Below, in pieces: positions 49,352-59,547 of a stretch of 64,000 nt of DNA. The notes beneath the pieces are model-generated. The model saw nothing but the letters and a program-made list of their open reading frames with translations. It ran no database searches and was not told where the DNA came from. Both the position numbers and the translations under genes were made by a program. The stretch lies in NCBI RefSeq assembly GCF_900096965.1, contig NZ_FMYM01000006.1, positions 124,001-188,000 on the forward strand. The letters are read 5' to 3'. The stretch's first letter is position 1. Each line of letters starts with the position of its first letter. The DNA comes from Shouchella lonarensis (GTDB lineage: Bacteria > Bacillota > Bacilli > Bacillales > Bacillaceae_D).

Positions 49352-51115
49352 TTAATTCGCTCCTTGCTTTTTCTGTGAGTAGTCTCGTTTACGAGGCTTG
49401 ATCAACGATGTATCGACTTCCTCATATGCAAAGTCAGGACTTGCAGTTTGTGGGTTGTACGTTGCTTTTGTCGTCTTTAAGAACTTCTCGTCATTACGCT
49501 CTGGGAAATCAGGCTTATAATGAGCGCCCCTGCTCTCATCACGGTGGTACGCACCAAGCGTCATCACGCGTGCTAAGCTCATCATCCCACTTAATTGCCG
49601 TGTAAATGACGCACCTTGATTCGACCAGCGCGCCGTATCATGGATATTGATGTTATTGTAGCGTTCCATGAGCTCCTGAATTTTTTCGTCCGTCTTCAGT
49701 AGCTTGTCATTATAACGAACCACTGTCACGTTGTCTGTCATCCACTCACCCAGCTCTTTGTGTAAGACATAGGCATTTTCCGTACCATCCATCTGTAAAA
49801 TTGACTCATATATGTCTTGTTCTTTCTTCATCTCGTTCTCAAATAATGTAGAAGAAAGCCCCTCTACAGTTGTTTGCAGCCCTTGTGCGTATTCAACGGC
49901 TTTTGGACCGGCTACCATACCACCATAAATGGCTGACAACAACGAATTTGCACCTAACCGGTTCGCACCATGTTGAGAGTAATCACATTCTCCAGCAGCA
50001 AACAAGCCTGGAATATTCGTCATTTGATCGTAATCGACCCACAAACCACCCATTGAATAATGCACAGCAGGAAAGATTTTCATTGGGACTTTTCGTGGAT
50101 CATCACCCATAAATTTCTCATAAATTTCAATGATCCCACCGAGCTTAATATCAAGTTCTTTCGGATCTTTATGTGAAAGGTCAAGATAAACCATGTTCTC
50201 GCCGTTTATGCCAAGCCCATCATTCACACATACGTGGAAAATTTCACGTGTTGCAATATCACGCGGAACCAAGTTTCCATACGCCGGATATTTTTCCTCA
50301 AGGAAATACCATGGCTTACCGTCTTTATATGTCCAGACACGTCCACCTTCACCCCGAGCCGATTCACTCATGAGGCGTAGTTTATCATCGCCTGGAATTG
50401 CTGTCGGGTGAATTTGAATAAACTCTCCGTTCGCATACGCAGCACCTTGTTCATACAACTTCGCAGCTGCATAACCGGTATTAATGACCGAGTTTGTTGA
50501 CTTTCCAAAAATAATTCCTGGACCACCAGTAGCCATAATGACTGCATCAGCTGGGAAACTCTTGATCTCAGATGAATGTAGTTCTTGTGCTGTAATCCCG
50601 CGACACACACCACCATCATCAACAATCGCCGATAAAAACTCCCATCCTTCGTACTTCGTTACAAGTCCTTGTACTTCAAAACGACGGACCTGCTCATCCA
50701 AAGCATAAAGCAGCTGTTGTCCTGTTGTTGCACCAGCAAACGCGGTCCGGTGATATTGTGTACCACCAAAACGACGGAAGTCAAGTAATCCTTCTGCTGT
50801 TCGGTTAAACATTACGCCCATTCGATCCATCAAATGGATGATACCCGGTGCAGCTTCACACATGGCTTTTACTGGTGGCTGATTTGCCAAAAAGTCGCCA
50901 CCGTATACGGTATCATCAAAATGCTCATAAGGTGAGTCACCCTCACCTTTCGTATTCACAGCGCCGTTCATTCCACCTTGTGCACATACTGAATGCGAGC
51001 GCTTTACTGGCACAAGTGAAAATAAATTGACTGGCACGCCTTGTTCAGCGATCTTAATCGTTGCCATTAAACCGGCTAAACCACCACCGACAACAGCAAT
51101 TGTTCCTTTACTCAT
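49352..51115 (-). CDS. sdhA: Succinate dehydrogenase flavoprotein subunit
   Basis: 587 residues. FAD-binding VVGGGLAGLMATIKIAE at residue 7, HSVCAQGGMNGAVNTK with the FAD-linked His, and HPTAIPGDDKLRLMSESARGEGG. TCA-cycle oxidation of succinate. Confidence 0.97.
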   Translation of the reverse strand: MSKGTIAVVGGGLAGLMATIKIAEQGVPVNLFSLVPVKRSHSVCAQGGMNGAVNTKGEGDSPYEHFDDTVYGGDFLANQPPVKAMCEAAPGIIHLMDRMGVMFNRTAEGLLDFRRFGGTQYHRTAFAGATTGQQLLYALDEQVRRFEVQGLVTKYEGWEFLSAIVDDGGVCRGITAQELHSSEIKSFPADAVIMATGGPGIIFGKSTNSVINTGYAAAKLYEQGAAYANGEFIQIHPTAIPGDDKLRLMSESARGEGGRVWTYKDGKPWYFLEEKYPAYGNLVPRDIATREIFHVCVNDGLGINGENMVYLDLSHKDPKELDIKLGGIIEIYEKFMGDDPRKVPMKIFPAVHYSMGGLWVDYDQMTNIPGLFAAGECDYSQHGANRLGANSLLSAIYGGMVAGPKAVEYAQGLQTTVEGLSSTLFENEMKKEQDIYESILQMDGTENAYVLHKELGEWMTDNVTVVRYNDKLLKTDEKIQELMERYNNINIHDTARWSNQGASFTRQLSGMMSLARVMTLGAYHRDESRGAHYKPDFPERNDEKFLKTTKATYNPQTASPDFAYEEVDTSLIKPRKRDYSQKKQGAN

Positions 51116-51151
51116 TCAATACACTCCCTAACCGTTAGCAAAACTTAGATT

Positions 51152-51760
51152 TTAAATAAACGCAAACGTTGCAGCAAGCCCGATATACGTCAGGACGATA
51201 AACACAATAAGTGAAACGTACGTCATGACTTGTTGTGAGCGAGGTGACACCGTGATCCCCCAAGAGACTGCAAAAGACCACAGACCATTGGCAAAGTGGA
51301 ACGTCGCTGAGACGACGCCAGCAATATAGAAAGCAAGCATGTATGGACTTGATAAAATATCTGCCATCATATTGTAATTTACTTCGGCACCAAGCGCGGC
51401 TTGTAAACGTGTCTGATACACATGCCAAGCAATAAAAATAAGTAAAAACACACCTGTAAAGCGTTGAATACGGAACATCCAATTCCGGAAAAAACCAAAA
51501 CGGGCAGTGTTATTCTTCGCTTGGAAAGCAATATACACCCCATAAACACCATGAAAAATAATTGGAATGAAAATAACAAACAACTCTAGTGCATAACGAA
51601 ATGGCAGATTCTCCATAAAATGTGCTGCTTGTTGGAATGCATCAGGTCCCCTTGTTGCAAAGTGATTGACGATAAAGTGTTGAATCAAGAAAATCCCAAT
51701 TGGAATCACCCCTAATAAGGAATGAATCCTACGATTAAAATACGCGCGATCTACAGCCAT
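51152..51760 (-). CDS. sdhC: Succinate dehydrogenase cytochrome b558 subunit
   Basis: 202 residues with five membrane helices and conserved haem-ligand histidines (HSLLGVIPIG, IQHFIVNHF, WHVYQTR, FHFANGLW). Membrane anchor of the di-haem Bacillus enzyme. First gene of sdhCAB. Confidence 0.95.
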   Translation of the reverse strand: MAVDRAYFNRRIHSLLGVIPIGIFLIQHFIVNHFATRGPDAFQQAAHFMENLPFRYALELFVIFIPIIFHGVYGVYIAFQAKNNTARFGFFRNWMFRIQRFTGVFLLIFIAWHVYQTRLQAALGAEVNYNMMADILSSPYMLAFYIAGVVSATFHFANGLWSFAVSWGITVSPRSQQVMTYVSLIVFIVLTYIGLAATFAFI

Positions 51761-51963
51761 ACATGTTTTCCCTCCACTATCATTTTACTTCGATCAGATG
51801 CAGACAATGTTCATCTATGTTCCTCTAGTGATCAATAGGCCGAACCTCCTGCTATGTAATCATGTGTCAAAATAACCTCTGTGAAAATTGGTTGAACACG
51901 TCCATTTTACTCTCCTTAAAATGCCTCGTCAAGAAAACGGATTCAATTTACCGCGAATTTCAT

Positions 51964-51998
51964 AAAAAAAGAGGAAAGAGCACGAAACTCCCCCTCTA
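51964..51998 (-). terminator. Probable terminator of the Ktr channel gene
   Basis: Minus-strand AGAGGGGGAG paired with CTCTTTCCTCT (with mismatches), then TTTTTTT, overlapping the stop codon. Confidence 0.65.
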
Positions 51999-53351
51999 AC
52001 CGATAATGATTCTCTCTGTCGGGTATTGAAAATGGCTTTGTTGTTCTTTTTTACGAAGAGAGAATAATAACGCGACAATCCCAACACGCCCCATAAACAT
52101 AAGCATCATCAATATCGCTTGGCTAGGCAGCGTCAATTCTGGTGTAATGCCAGTTGAAAGACCACACGTCCCAAAGGCTGATGTCGTTTCGACAATCATG
52201 GCCATTAACGGGATTCCATTGCCTTGTTCAAAAAAACTAATCAAAATCAATGACACAATTAAAAGCATTACAGAAATCGTTAACACCATAAATGCCTTAT
52301 CTTGATCGTCTTTATGTATTTGTCTACCAAATACTTTCACTTCACGTCGCCCAAGCGCAAAGTTTTTCACCGTTAACACCATGACAGCAAGTGTTGTCGT
52401 TCTAATGCCACCTCCGACACTAGAAGGACTTGCGCCAATGACCATCAACCCCGACATGAGCAACAAAGTTGGGAAGGCGAAGGCATTTAAGTCAAGTGTA
52501 GAAAGTCCAGCACTTCTTGTTGTTGTAGATTGAAACAGCGCATGTAACCACTGATCGTACCAAGACATATTCGCAAAGGCCTCACGCGCTTCAAACAGCC
52601 AAATAGATAACGTGCCAACAACAAGTACAATCATGTACGTGGAAACCGTTAATTTTGTAAATAAACTAAAGCGGAAGCCTTTCCCACGTTTTGCGATATA
52701 CTCACGACACTCGATCAAGACAGGAAAACCAATCGAACCCATAATAATCAATAAGATGGTAAATAATTGAACAAAATGGTCATTAACAAATGGAAGCAAA
52801 GACTGACCTGTCAAATCAAAACCTGCATTTGTAAATGCACTCAGCGCACCAAAAAACCCTTGTTTGTACGCTTCACCTACCGTATCAAAGTGTTTCAAAT
52901 AATATGTTCCTAAAATAAGTCCACCAATAATCTCGATAATCATTGCTAACATGAGTAAGCTTTGCATTAACCGGACTAAACCGCTCATTTGGTTTTGAAC
53001 CCGGTTCTGATCAACCATAATGAGCATACGTTGCGCCAGATTCACTTTCTTTCCTAAAATTAGCCACGTAAAGGTTCCTAACGTCATAATGCCAATCCCA
53101 CCTAATTGAATGGCTAACGCTAATACGATAATTCCCATGCCATTAAACGTATCTACTGCAGATATCGTCGCCAAGCCTGTTACACTTACTGCACTCACCG
53201 CAGTAAACAACGACTCCGTATAGGTCACCTGCACACCTTCTAAATGAAAAATCGGCAAATATAGAAGTACACTAAACAAAAGCATTGCAGCTAAATACGA
53301 AACGACAATGAGTTGAAAGGGATTCCACGCATGTACTTTTGGTTTTTTCAT
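51996..53351 (-). CDS. KtrB/KtrD-type K+ transporter membrane subunit
   Basis: 451 residues of the TrkH/Ktr family with four P-loop pore repeats: VSAVSVTGLAT, SAFTNAGFDLTG, STTTRSAGLST and SAFGTCGLSTG, each with the filter glycine. Takes up K+ in partnership with a cytoplasmic RCK subunit (KtrA/KtrC) that is not in this window. Similar in length to B. subtilis KtrD (449). Confidence 0.93.
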   Translation of the reverse strand: MKKPKVHAWNPFQLIVVSYLAAMLLFSVLLYLPIFHLEGVQVTYTESLFTAVSAVSVTGLATISAVDTFNGMGIIVLALAIQLGGIGIMTLGTFTWLILGKKVNLAQRMLIMVDQNRVQNQMSGLVRLMQSLLMLAMIIEIIGGLILGTYYLKHFDTVGEAYKQGFFGALSAFTNAGFDLTGQSLLPFVNDHFVQLFTILLIIMGSIGFPVLIECREYIAKRGKGFRFSLFTKLTVSTYMIVLVVGTLSIWLFEAREAFANMSWYDQWLHALFQSTTTRSAGLSTLDLNAFAFPTLLLMSGLMVIGASPSSVGGGIRTTTLAVMVLTVKNFALGRREVKVFGRQIHKDDQDKAFMVLTISVMLLIVSLILISFFEQGNGIPLMAMIVETTSAFGTCGLSTGITPELTLPSQAILMMLMFMGRVGIVALLFSLRKKEQQSHFQYPTERIIIG

Positions 53352-53561
53352 TCCCCACCTCGCTGTTGAATGTCATATTGGAGGTTAGAAGTTGGACATT
53401 CACATTTCTCAAATCTTCCTAATCCCATCTAGTATATCACCCGAACTCATCATTTACTACCATCCTTTTTCAAAGAAAAACAATAGCTGACAAAATCAAT
53501 ATCGCACGGTAAGATAGTAAAGAAGAGACCTGAGCCGTTAATACGGACACAATAGAAAATG

Positions 53562-53621
53562 GAATACACAGGAAACATCCTACACATGAATATCGTTCAT
53601 GTAACTGAGATCTGTATTCCG
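53562..53621 (+). promoter_or_regulatory. Nested hairpin in the yslB leader
   Basis: Outer arms GGAATACA/TGTATTCC and inner arms ACATGAA/TTCATGT, ending eight bases before the ribosome site of yslB. No T-run. Possibly a translation or stability control element. Confidence 0.5.
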
Positions 53622-53638
53622 GAATTTGAGGTGTGACT

Positions 53639-54043
53639 ATGAACAACGTAGAGGAACAACAATTCGCTTACAACTTAATTCGCAATGATGTGCTGCGACA
53701 CATACTTGGAAAAGAACATGATGCGCTCCTTTATTGGACAGGCAAAGCGCTTGCACGTACACACTCCCTCCCGTCACAAGAAGCATTACCTGACTTTTTT
53801 CGGCAAGCACAGTGGGGAACCCTTCAACTTATTAAACAGAAAAGAAACGAATACACCTATTTGCTTGAAGGTGAATGGATGGGAAAAGACGATACGCGCT
53901 GTTATCAACTTGAAGCTGGTTTTCTAGCAGAACAATTTGAAAGATGGCTTGAGCATACAGTCATTGTTCATTGCACGATTAAAAAGAAAAGCACGATGTT
54001 CACTGTTCACATAGACAAAAGTGAAACGCTACTCATTGATTAA
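53639..54043 (+). CDS. yslB: YslB family protein (DUF2507)
   Basis: 134 residues from ATG 53639 (GAGGTG six bases before it; a GTG two codons up overlaps that site). Matches the YslB/DUF2507 family, whose gene lies between uvrC and sdhC in B. subtilis; the segment HALLYWTGKALAR and FLAEQFERW are family-like. Function unknown. Convergent with uvrC. Confidence 0.82.
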   Translation: MNNVEEQQFAYNLIRNDVLRHILGKEHDALLYWTGKALARTHSLPSQEALPDFFRQAQWGTLQLIKQKRNEYTYLLEGEWMGKDDTRCYQLEAGFLAEQFERWLEHTVIVHCTIKKKSTMFTVHIDKSETLLID

Positions 54044-54106
54044 TACATTTTAGGGTGCAACGCTCGCACTTTCCGATCTCGTGACCCGAGACAAAAGGTA
54101 CCCACT

Positions 54107-55885
54107 CTATTCATCTTCTTTATCTAATTTTGCAACAATTGCTTCTGCTACTTTCTGTGGGACATATTGCTGCAAGTCCACAATTGTAGCTTGTTTCATC
54201 TTTGCAATTGATCCGTACGCTTTCAACAATGTACGCTTCCGTTTCTCACCGACACCAGGAATGTCATCTAAAACAGAACGAAAGAACTGTTTTGAACGAG
54301 TATTGCGATGAAATGTCACTGCAAACCTATGCACTTCATCTTGAATACGCTGTAACAAATAAAACACTGGCTGATCTCGCTCCAGCGGGATCACGACCGG
54401 TGGTGTCCCCATAAGCAGCTGCGATGTTCGATGCTTATCGTCTTTGGCTAGACCACAAATCGGGATGTGTAAGCCTAATTCATCTTCAATTACTTCTGTT
54501 GCAACATTTATATGACCTACCCCGCCATCGACAATGATTAAATCTGGGAGAGGACCTTCCTCCTTTAATAAACGGACGTAACGACGCCTTAACACTTCAC
54601 GCATCGCTTCATAATCATCTGGACCATCTAATGTCTTAATTTTATATTTCCGGTACGCTTTTTTCTCAGGTTTGCCATTAATAAATGTGACCATTGCTGA
54701 TACAGGGTCAACACCTTGAATATGCGCATGGTCAAATGCTTCAATGCGATACGGAATAGGAATGCCAAGTACCTCACCAAGACGTTCCACCGCTTGCATC
54801 GTCCGCTCCTCATCACGCTCAATTAGAGCAAATTTTTCACGTAACGCAATCACTGCATTTTCCTCTGCTAAATCAAGTAACGCCTTTTTCTGTCCACGTT
54901 GCGGCTGATAGACGCGCACCTCAAGTAACTCAGCTAATATGTCAGCATCAACATCTTTAGATACAAGCACTTCTTTTGGTCTCAAGTAATTCTTCTCTAA
55001 ATAAAACTGAGCAATAAATGTTAGTAATTCCTCTGCTGGCTCTTGATAAATGGGAAAGATTGATACATCTCGTTCAATAAGACGCCCTTGCCGAATAAAA
55101 AAAACTTGAATGCACATCCATCCTTTGTCATACGTATACCCAAATACGTCCCGGTCTGTTTGGTCATTGAACGCCATTTTTTGCTTCTCGATCACTTGAT
55201 CCATTTGGGCAATTGTATCACGTAAATCTTTTGCCCGTTCAAAATCAAGTGCTTCTGATGCTTCAAGCATTTTCTTCGTCAGTGTTTTCTTCACTTCTGC
55301 ATGTCCACTTTTTAAAAAGCGAGTAATTTCTTGCACCATTTTCCCATTTTGCTGATCGGTCACTTCATATACACATGGTGCCAAACATTGGTTGATATGA
55401 TAGTATAAACAGACTTTGTTCGGCATCTTGTTACACTTACGCAATGGATATAGACGATCGAGCAGTCTCTTTGTCTCATTAGCAGCGCCCGCATTTGGAT
55501 AAGGTCCAAAGTATTTCCCACCATCTTTTTTCACTTGACGGGTGATAAGCAATCGCGGATGTTTTTCATTTGTCACTTTAATATATGGATACGTCTTGTC
55601 ATCTTTTAATAAGACGTTATACTTTGGCTCATGTTTTTTAATCAACGTCAACTCTAAAATGAGTGCTTCAATGTTGCTTGATGTTACAATGTATTCGAAA
55701 TCTGTAATCTCTGCCACAAGACGCTGCGTTTTTCGATCATGACTCCCTGTAAAATAAGAACGCACACGCTGTCGCAATGCTTTTGCTTTCCCAACATAAA
55801 TGATCGTTCCGTGACGATCTTTCATCAAATAACAGCCTGGTTGCACAGGAACGAGTGCAACTTTCCCTTTTATTGTCTCGTTCAT
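54107..55885 (-). CDS. uvrC: Excinuclease ABC subunit C
   Basis: 592 residues, makes both incisions in nucleotide excision repair. GIY-YIG domain at the N-terminus ([29 protein letters not shown]), the UvrB-binding UVR domain near 200-235, the RNase-H-like C-terminal nuclease ([17 protein letters not shown]) and the terminal HhH ([16 protein letters not shown]). Confidence 0.97.
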   Translation of the reverse strand: MNETIKGKVALVPVQPGCYLMKDRHGTIIYVGKAKALRQRVRSYFTGSHDRKTQRLVAEITDFEYIVTSSNIEALILELTLIKKHEPKYNVLLKDDKTYPYIKVTNEKHPRLLITRQVKKDGGKYFGPYPNAGAANETKRLLDRLYPLRKCNKMPNKVCLYYHINQCLAPCVYEVTDQQNGKMVQEITRFLKSGHAEVKKTLTKKMLEASEALDFERAKDLRDTIAQMDQVIEKQKMAFNDQTDRDVFGYTYDKGWMCIQVFFIRQGRLIERDVSIFPIYQEPAEELLTFIAQFYLEKNYLRPKEVLVSKDVDADILAELLEVRVYQPQRGQKKALLDLAEENAVIALREKFALIERDEERTMQAVERLGEVLGIPIPYRIEAFDHAHIQGVDPVSAMVTFINGKPEKKAYRKYKIKTLDGPDDYEAMREVLRRRYVRLLKEEGPLPDLIIVDGGVGHINVATEVIEDELGLHIPICGLAKDDKHRTSQLLMGTPPVVIPLERDQPVFYLLQRIQDEVHRFAVTFHRNTRSKQFFRSVLDDIPGVGEKRKRTLLKAYGSIAKMKQATIVDLQQYVPQKVAEAIVAKLDKEDE

Positions 55886-55907
55886 TTAATCCTCCCTCCC
55901 TGCGTGA

Positions 55908-55940
55908 TGAAAAATCCGCCCCTCTGAAAGAAAGGCGGAT
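55908..55940 (-). terminator. Terminator of trxA
   Basis: Minus-strand ATCCGCC/GGCGGAT stem, then TTTTTC. Confidence 0.85.
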
Positions 55941-55947
55941 GAAGCAT

Positions 55948-56262
55948 TTACAAATGTTTATTGACCAATTCAGCTAGCGCTTCTTTCGGTTGAAAGCCGA
56001 CAGCTTTATCCACAACTTCACCATTTTTTAGCACAATCAATGTTGGGATACTCATCACACCAAACTTTCCAGGTGTTTCTTGGTTTTGATCAATATCTAC
56101 CTTGACAATCTTTGCCCGTTCTCCAAGCTCTGCTTCTAACTCATCTAACACAGGTGCAATCATTTTACACGGGCCACACCAAGTTGCCCAAAAATCAACG
56201 AGAACAACCCCATCTTTCGTTTCTTCAGTAAAAGTTTGATCTGTTGCATTAACAATTGCCAT
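55948..56262 (-). CDS. trxA: Thioredoxin
   Basis: 104 residues with the redox motif WCGPC (about 28-32), preceded by LVDFWAT and followed by cis-proline region MSIPTLIV. Cytosolic disulfide reductant. Separate transcription unit from uvrC. Confidence 0.97.
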   Translation of the reverse strand: MAIVNATDQTFTEETKDGVVLVDFWATWCGPCKMIAPVLDELEAELGERAKIVKVDIDQNQETPGKFGVMSIPTLIVLKNGEVVDKAVGFQPKEALAELVNKHL

Positions 56263-56496
56263 TTTTTATATCCCCTTTCATTGCTCCACATCCGTTGGCT
56301 CCAGACCTCATGATCAAAGACCTTCTGTTATACAAAGGGAGCACATTCAAATTGTTTACGGAAACCAACACTTCCTCTTTAGTATATCACCGTTATTCGA
56401 GGAAAGGAAAGAAAGTTGCTCACGGCACCTCCATACAATTTAAATTACCCATCCAACGGAGTCTTAAACAAACAAGGGGGACTTCAACGTGATTAA

Positions 56497-56781
56497 TTAT
56501 TGGTCTTTAGAGGCTTCCACCATAAGAAAGGTTGCTGTTAAGATGTGTAAAATCATTCCGACAATAGGAATCCAACCAATTGTTGAGGCGACAATTCCTA
56601 AAACATGTCCTGTTTTTGCGCGCGCTTCCTTTACAGCAAAAACTAGCCCGATAATATGTAGCACGAGCATCAACGCAAGCGGCGTGTAATACATGCCAAT
56701 TATGAACAAACCACCTATGAGCGGAATTCCTAAAAATGCTTCCATACCACCGAATATCCACTTCATTTTTCTACTATGCAT
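56497..56781 (-). CDS. Small hydrophobic membrane protein
   Basis: 94 residues from ATG 56781 (AAAGGGGAATGAAC; an ATG two codons up abuts the ribosome site). Three membrane segments (IPLIGGLFIIGMYY, LALMLVLHIIGLVFAV, VASTIGWIPIVGMILHIL). Not recognised; resembles small DUF4190-like proteins only in topology. Lies between trxA and etfA, which are neighbours in B. subtilis. Confidence 0.6.
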   Translation of the reverse strand: MHSRKMKWIFGGMEAFLGIPLIGGLFIIGMYYTPLALMLVLHIIGLVFAVKEARAKTGHVLGIVASTIGWIPIVGMILHILTATFLMVEASKDQ

Positions 56782-56861
56782 GTTCATTCCCCTTTCACAC
56801 CTATCAACCTTTTGTCCACACAGTTTATGCGCTTAAATGGGTTGATATGATGAAAAGAGAA

Positions 56862-56898
56862 CGAAAAAGATGCGGAAGTGTATCGATACACCCGCATC
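56862..56898 (-). terminator. Terminator of the fadR-fadB-etfBA operon
   Basis: Minus-strand GATGCGG...CCGCATC with inner TGTAT/ATACA, then TTTTTCG. Confidence 0.85.
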
Positions 56899-56912
56899 AT
56901 TTTTACAATAAT

Positions 56913-57896
56913 TTAATTGCTCACAAGCACCGCTTTCAGCTCTTCTGTCAACAACGGTACAATATCAAATAAATCTCCCACAATGCCATAGTCCGCAATC
57001 TCAAAAATCGGTGCTTCTGGATCTTTATTAATTGCAACAATGACTTTTGAGTTAGACATGCCGGCTAAATGCTGAATTGCGCCCGACAAACCGATGGCAA
57101 AGTATAAATCAGGTGTCACAACTTTACCTGTTTGACCGATTTGCAATGAGTAATCACAGTATTCAGCGTCACATGCACCACGCGATGCCCCAACTGCTGC
57201 GCCAAGTACATCAGCTAGTTCTTGTAAAGGTTTAAATCCGTCTGCACTTTTCACACCGCGTCCACCAGCAACAATGACATTCGCTTCAGACAAGTCAACG
57301 CCGCCTGTTGCTTTTTGCACCACTTCTTTCACAACTGCGCGCAAGTCAGTAATATCAACAGACATCACTTCTACTTCTCCCGTTGCCGACTCATCTTTTT
57401 CTCCAGCCACAATGTTATTCGGACGAATGGTCACGATCAATGCGCCATCCTCAGCGGCAGGTTGCTTTTTCTCGAATGCTTTCCCTGAATAAATTGGGCG
57501 AATCATAATTGGTGCCTCATCGCCTTCAAGCGCAATGACATCAGAAATCAGTGCAGCATCAAGTTTCACTGCTAGTCGTGGTGACACGTCTTTTCCGATT
57601 GACGTATGTCCAAGTACAACAACTTCTGGCTTTTCTTTATCAAATACTTGCAAATAAGCTTGTTTATATGCATCTGTCGTATAATGTTTTAATTGTGCGT
57701 CCTCTACAGCAATCACACGGTCAACACCATAAGCAAATAGTTCACCTGCTAGTGATTGTACAGATTCACCAGCCACAACTCCGACGAGTTCTCCACCGTT
57801 AGACAGCTGTTTTGCTGCTGCGATTGCTTCAAATGAAACGTTGCGCAACTCTCCGTTTTTTACTTCTGCTAAAACGATCGTCTTTTTCGCTGACAT
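56913..57896 (-). CDS. etfA: Electron transfer flavoprotein alpha subunit
   Basis: 327 residues. Accepts electrons from acyl-CoA dehydrogenases. FAD-binding C-terminus with IGLSGAIQHLAGM and VAINKDPEAPIFEIADYGIVGD. Last gene of the beta-oxidation operon. Confidence 0.96.
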   Translation of the reverse strand: MSAKKTIVLAEVKNGELRNVSFEAIAAAKQLSNGGELVGVVAGESVQSLAGELFAYGVDRVIAVEDAQLKHYTTDAYKQAYLQVFDKEKPEVVVLGHTSIGKDVSPRLAVKLDAALISDVIALEGDEAPIMIRPIYSGKAFEKKQPAAEDGALIVTIRPNNIVAGEKDESATGEVEVMSVDITDLRAVVKEVVQKATGGVDLSEANVIVAGGRGVKSADGFKPLQELADVLGAAVGASRGACDAEYCDYSLQIGQTGKVVTPDLYFAIGLSGAIQHLAGMSNSKVIVAINKDPEAPIFEIADYGIVGDLFDIVPLLTEELKAVLVSN

Positions 57897-57909
57897 GAAA
57901 AGGCCCTCC

Positions 57910-58680
57910 TTAAAGTACTTTCGCTTCCGTTTTTAATAGTGAGACGAGTTCTTTCACTTGCTCCTCAGGGCTACCTTCTAACTTCTTGCCCGCTTGCTTT
58001 GCTGGTGGGAGAAACACTTCAATTGTCTTTGTTTTTGCTTCAACATCATCTTCATCTACATCTAAATCGTCTAAATCCAACGTTTCAAGCGGTTTTTTCT
58101 TCGCTTTCATAATCCCTGGTAATGAAGGATAACGTGGATCATTTAATCCTTGTTGCGCAGTAACAAGGAGCGGAAGCGATACTTCAACAGTTTCTTCGTC
58201 TCCTTCAACATCGCGGACAATCGTTGCTGTTTTTCCTTCAACTTTTAAACTTGTAATCGTTGTCACTTGGGCGATATCAAGTAACTCCGCAAGCCGCGGT
58301 CCTACTTGTCCTGACCCACCATCAACCGCAACATTTCCAGCTAAAATCATATCCACTTCTTTGTCTGCAAAATAAGCATGTAGGAGTGAAGCAGTCGTAT
58401 ACGGATCACTTTCTTCCACATCCTCACGGTCAATTAAAACCGCTTTATCGGCACCCATCGCAAGTGCTGTACGTAATTGCTTCTCTGCATCTTCTTCACC
58501 AACAGTGACAACCGTTACTTCACCACCGTGTTCGTCGCGCAATACGAGCGCTTCTTCAACCGCATATTCGTCGTAAGGATTAATGATAAATTCTGCGCCC
58601 TCTTCTTGCACGCTGCCGTTAGCGATGGTGATTTTTTCTTCTGTATCGAATGTGCGTTTTAAAATCACATAAATGTTCAT
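57910..58680 (-). CDS. etfB: Electron transfer flavoprotein beta subunit
   Basis: 256 residues. Partner of EtfA, AMP-binding. INPYDEYAVEEAL near 33, ALAMGADKAVLI and the C-terminal DPRYPSLPGIMKAKKKPLETL are typical. 13 bases upstream of etfA. Confidence 0.96.
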   Translation of the reverse strand: MNIYVILKRTFDTEEKITIANGSVQEEGAEFIINPYDEYAVEEALVLRDEHGGEVTVVTVGEEDAEKQLRTALAMGADKAVLIDREDVEESDPYTTASLLHAYFADKEVDMILAGNVAVDGGSGQVGPRLAELLDIAQVTTITSLKVEGKTATIVRDVEGDEETVEVSLPLLVTAQQGLNDPRYPSLPGIMKAKKKPLETLDLDDLDVDEDDVEAKTKTIEVFLPPAKQAGKKLEGSPEEQVKELVSLLKTEAKVL

Positions 58681-58710
58681 TGCTAAATCCCTCCTAAAGT
58701 ATCTTCATCA

Positions 58711-59484
58711 TTATTTCCCTGTAAATACAGGCTTGCGTTTCTCTAAAAATGCGTTGACCCCTTCAACACGATCTTCCCGTGCAAACACATCACCAAAAGA
58801 AGCAATTTCTTCTGCCAATCCAACTGCCAAGTCACCTTCACTCATCTTTGCTAGTGTCAGTGTACGCGCAACAGTGAGTGGACTTTTCGCCGCAATGACT
58901 TGGGCGAGCTTGCGTGCCTCTTCTAGTAACATTGCTGGTTCACAAACGCGATTGACTAAGCCATACGCGTGTGCCTCAGTCCCAGTAATTGACTCACTCG
59001 TAAGCATGAGTTCTAACGCTTTTGATTGCCCGATGAGTCGTGGTAAGCGCTGCGTCCCTCCAAAACCAGGGATTAAACCGAGGTTTAGCTCCGGCAAACC
59101 AAACTTTGCATCATCTGCAGCAACACGCAAATGGCAAGCCATCGCTAGTTCCAAGCCACCACCAAGCGCAGCGCCATGAATTGCCGCGATGACTGGCTTC
59201 GGTGACTGCTCAATTTTATTAAATGTCTCTTGCCCTTTTTCTCCAAGCTTGGCGAACTCTTTTGCGTCAGCGACATCAATAAACTCTTTAATATCAGCCC
59301 CTGCTGCAAAAAAACGTCCTTCACCATGAATAACGACACATTTGATCGATTCATCTTTGTATACGGTTTCAAAATGGTCATCAAGCTCATCCATGACAGC
59401 TCGCGCAAGCGCATTTGCTGGTGGCCGGTTTAATGTAATCCAAGCAATCCCATCTTCTACTTTCCATGCTGTATATGACATCAT
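58711..59484 (-). CDS. fadB: Enoyl-CoA hydratase
   Basis: 257 residues of the crotonase family: HGEGRFFAAGADIKEF and HGAALGGGLELAMACHLRVAADDAKFGLPELNLGLIPGFGGTQRLPRLIG, with both catalytic glutamates present (E in GLELAM region and PELNLG). Hydrates enoyl-CoA in beta-oxidation; B. subtilis YsiB/FadB. Two adjacent ATGs after AAAGGAGG. Confidence 0.94.
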   Translation of the reverse strand: MMSYTAWKVEDGIAWITLNRPPANALARAVMDELDDHFETVYKDESIKCVVIHGEGRFFAAGADIKEFIDVADAKEFAKLGEKGQETFNKIEQSPKPVIAAIHGAALGGGLELAMACHLRVAADDAKFGLPELNLGLIPGFGGTQRLPRLIGQSKALELMLTSESITGTEAHAYGLVNRVCEPAMLLEEARKLAQVIAAKSPLTVARTLTLAKMSEGDLAVGLAEEIASFGDVFAREDRVEGVNAFLEKRKPVFTGK

Positions 59485-59547
59485 GTCATCCTCCTTTCAT
59501 ATTCACCTTCAAGAAATTTGGAAACGAAAGCATCATCAAAGACCATA

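Noticed and set aside
53530-53630. Lysine riboswitch or T-box in the yslB leader
   Set aside because: Too short and without the conserved core motifs; only simple nested hairpins.
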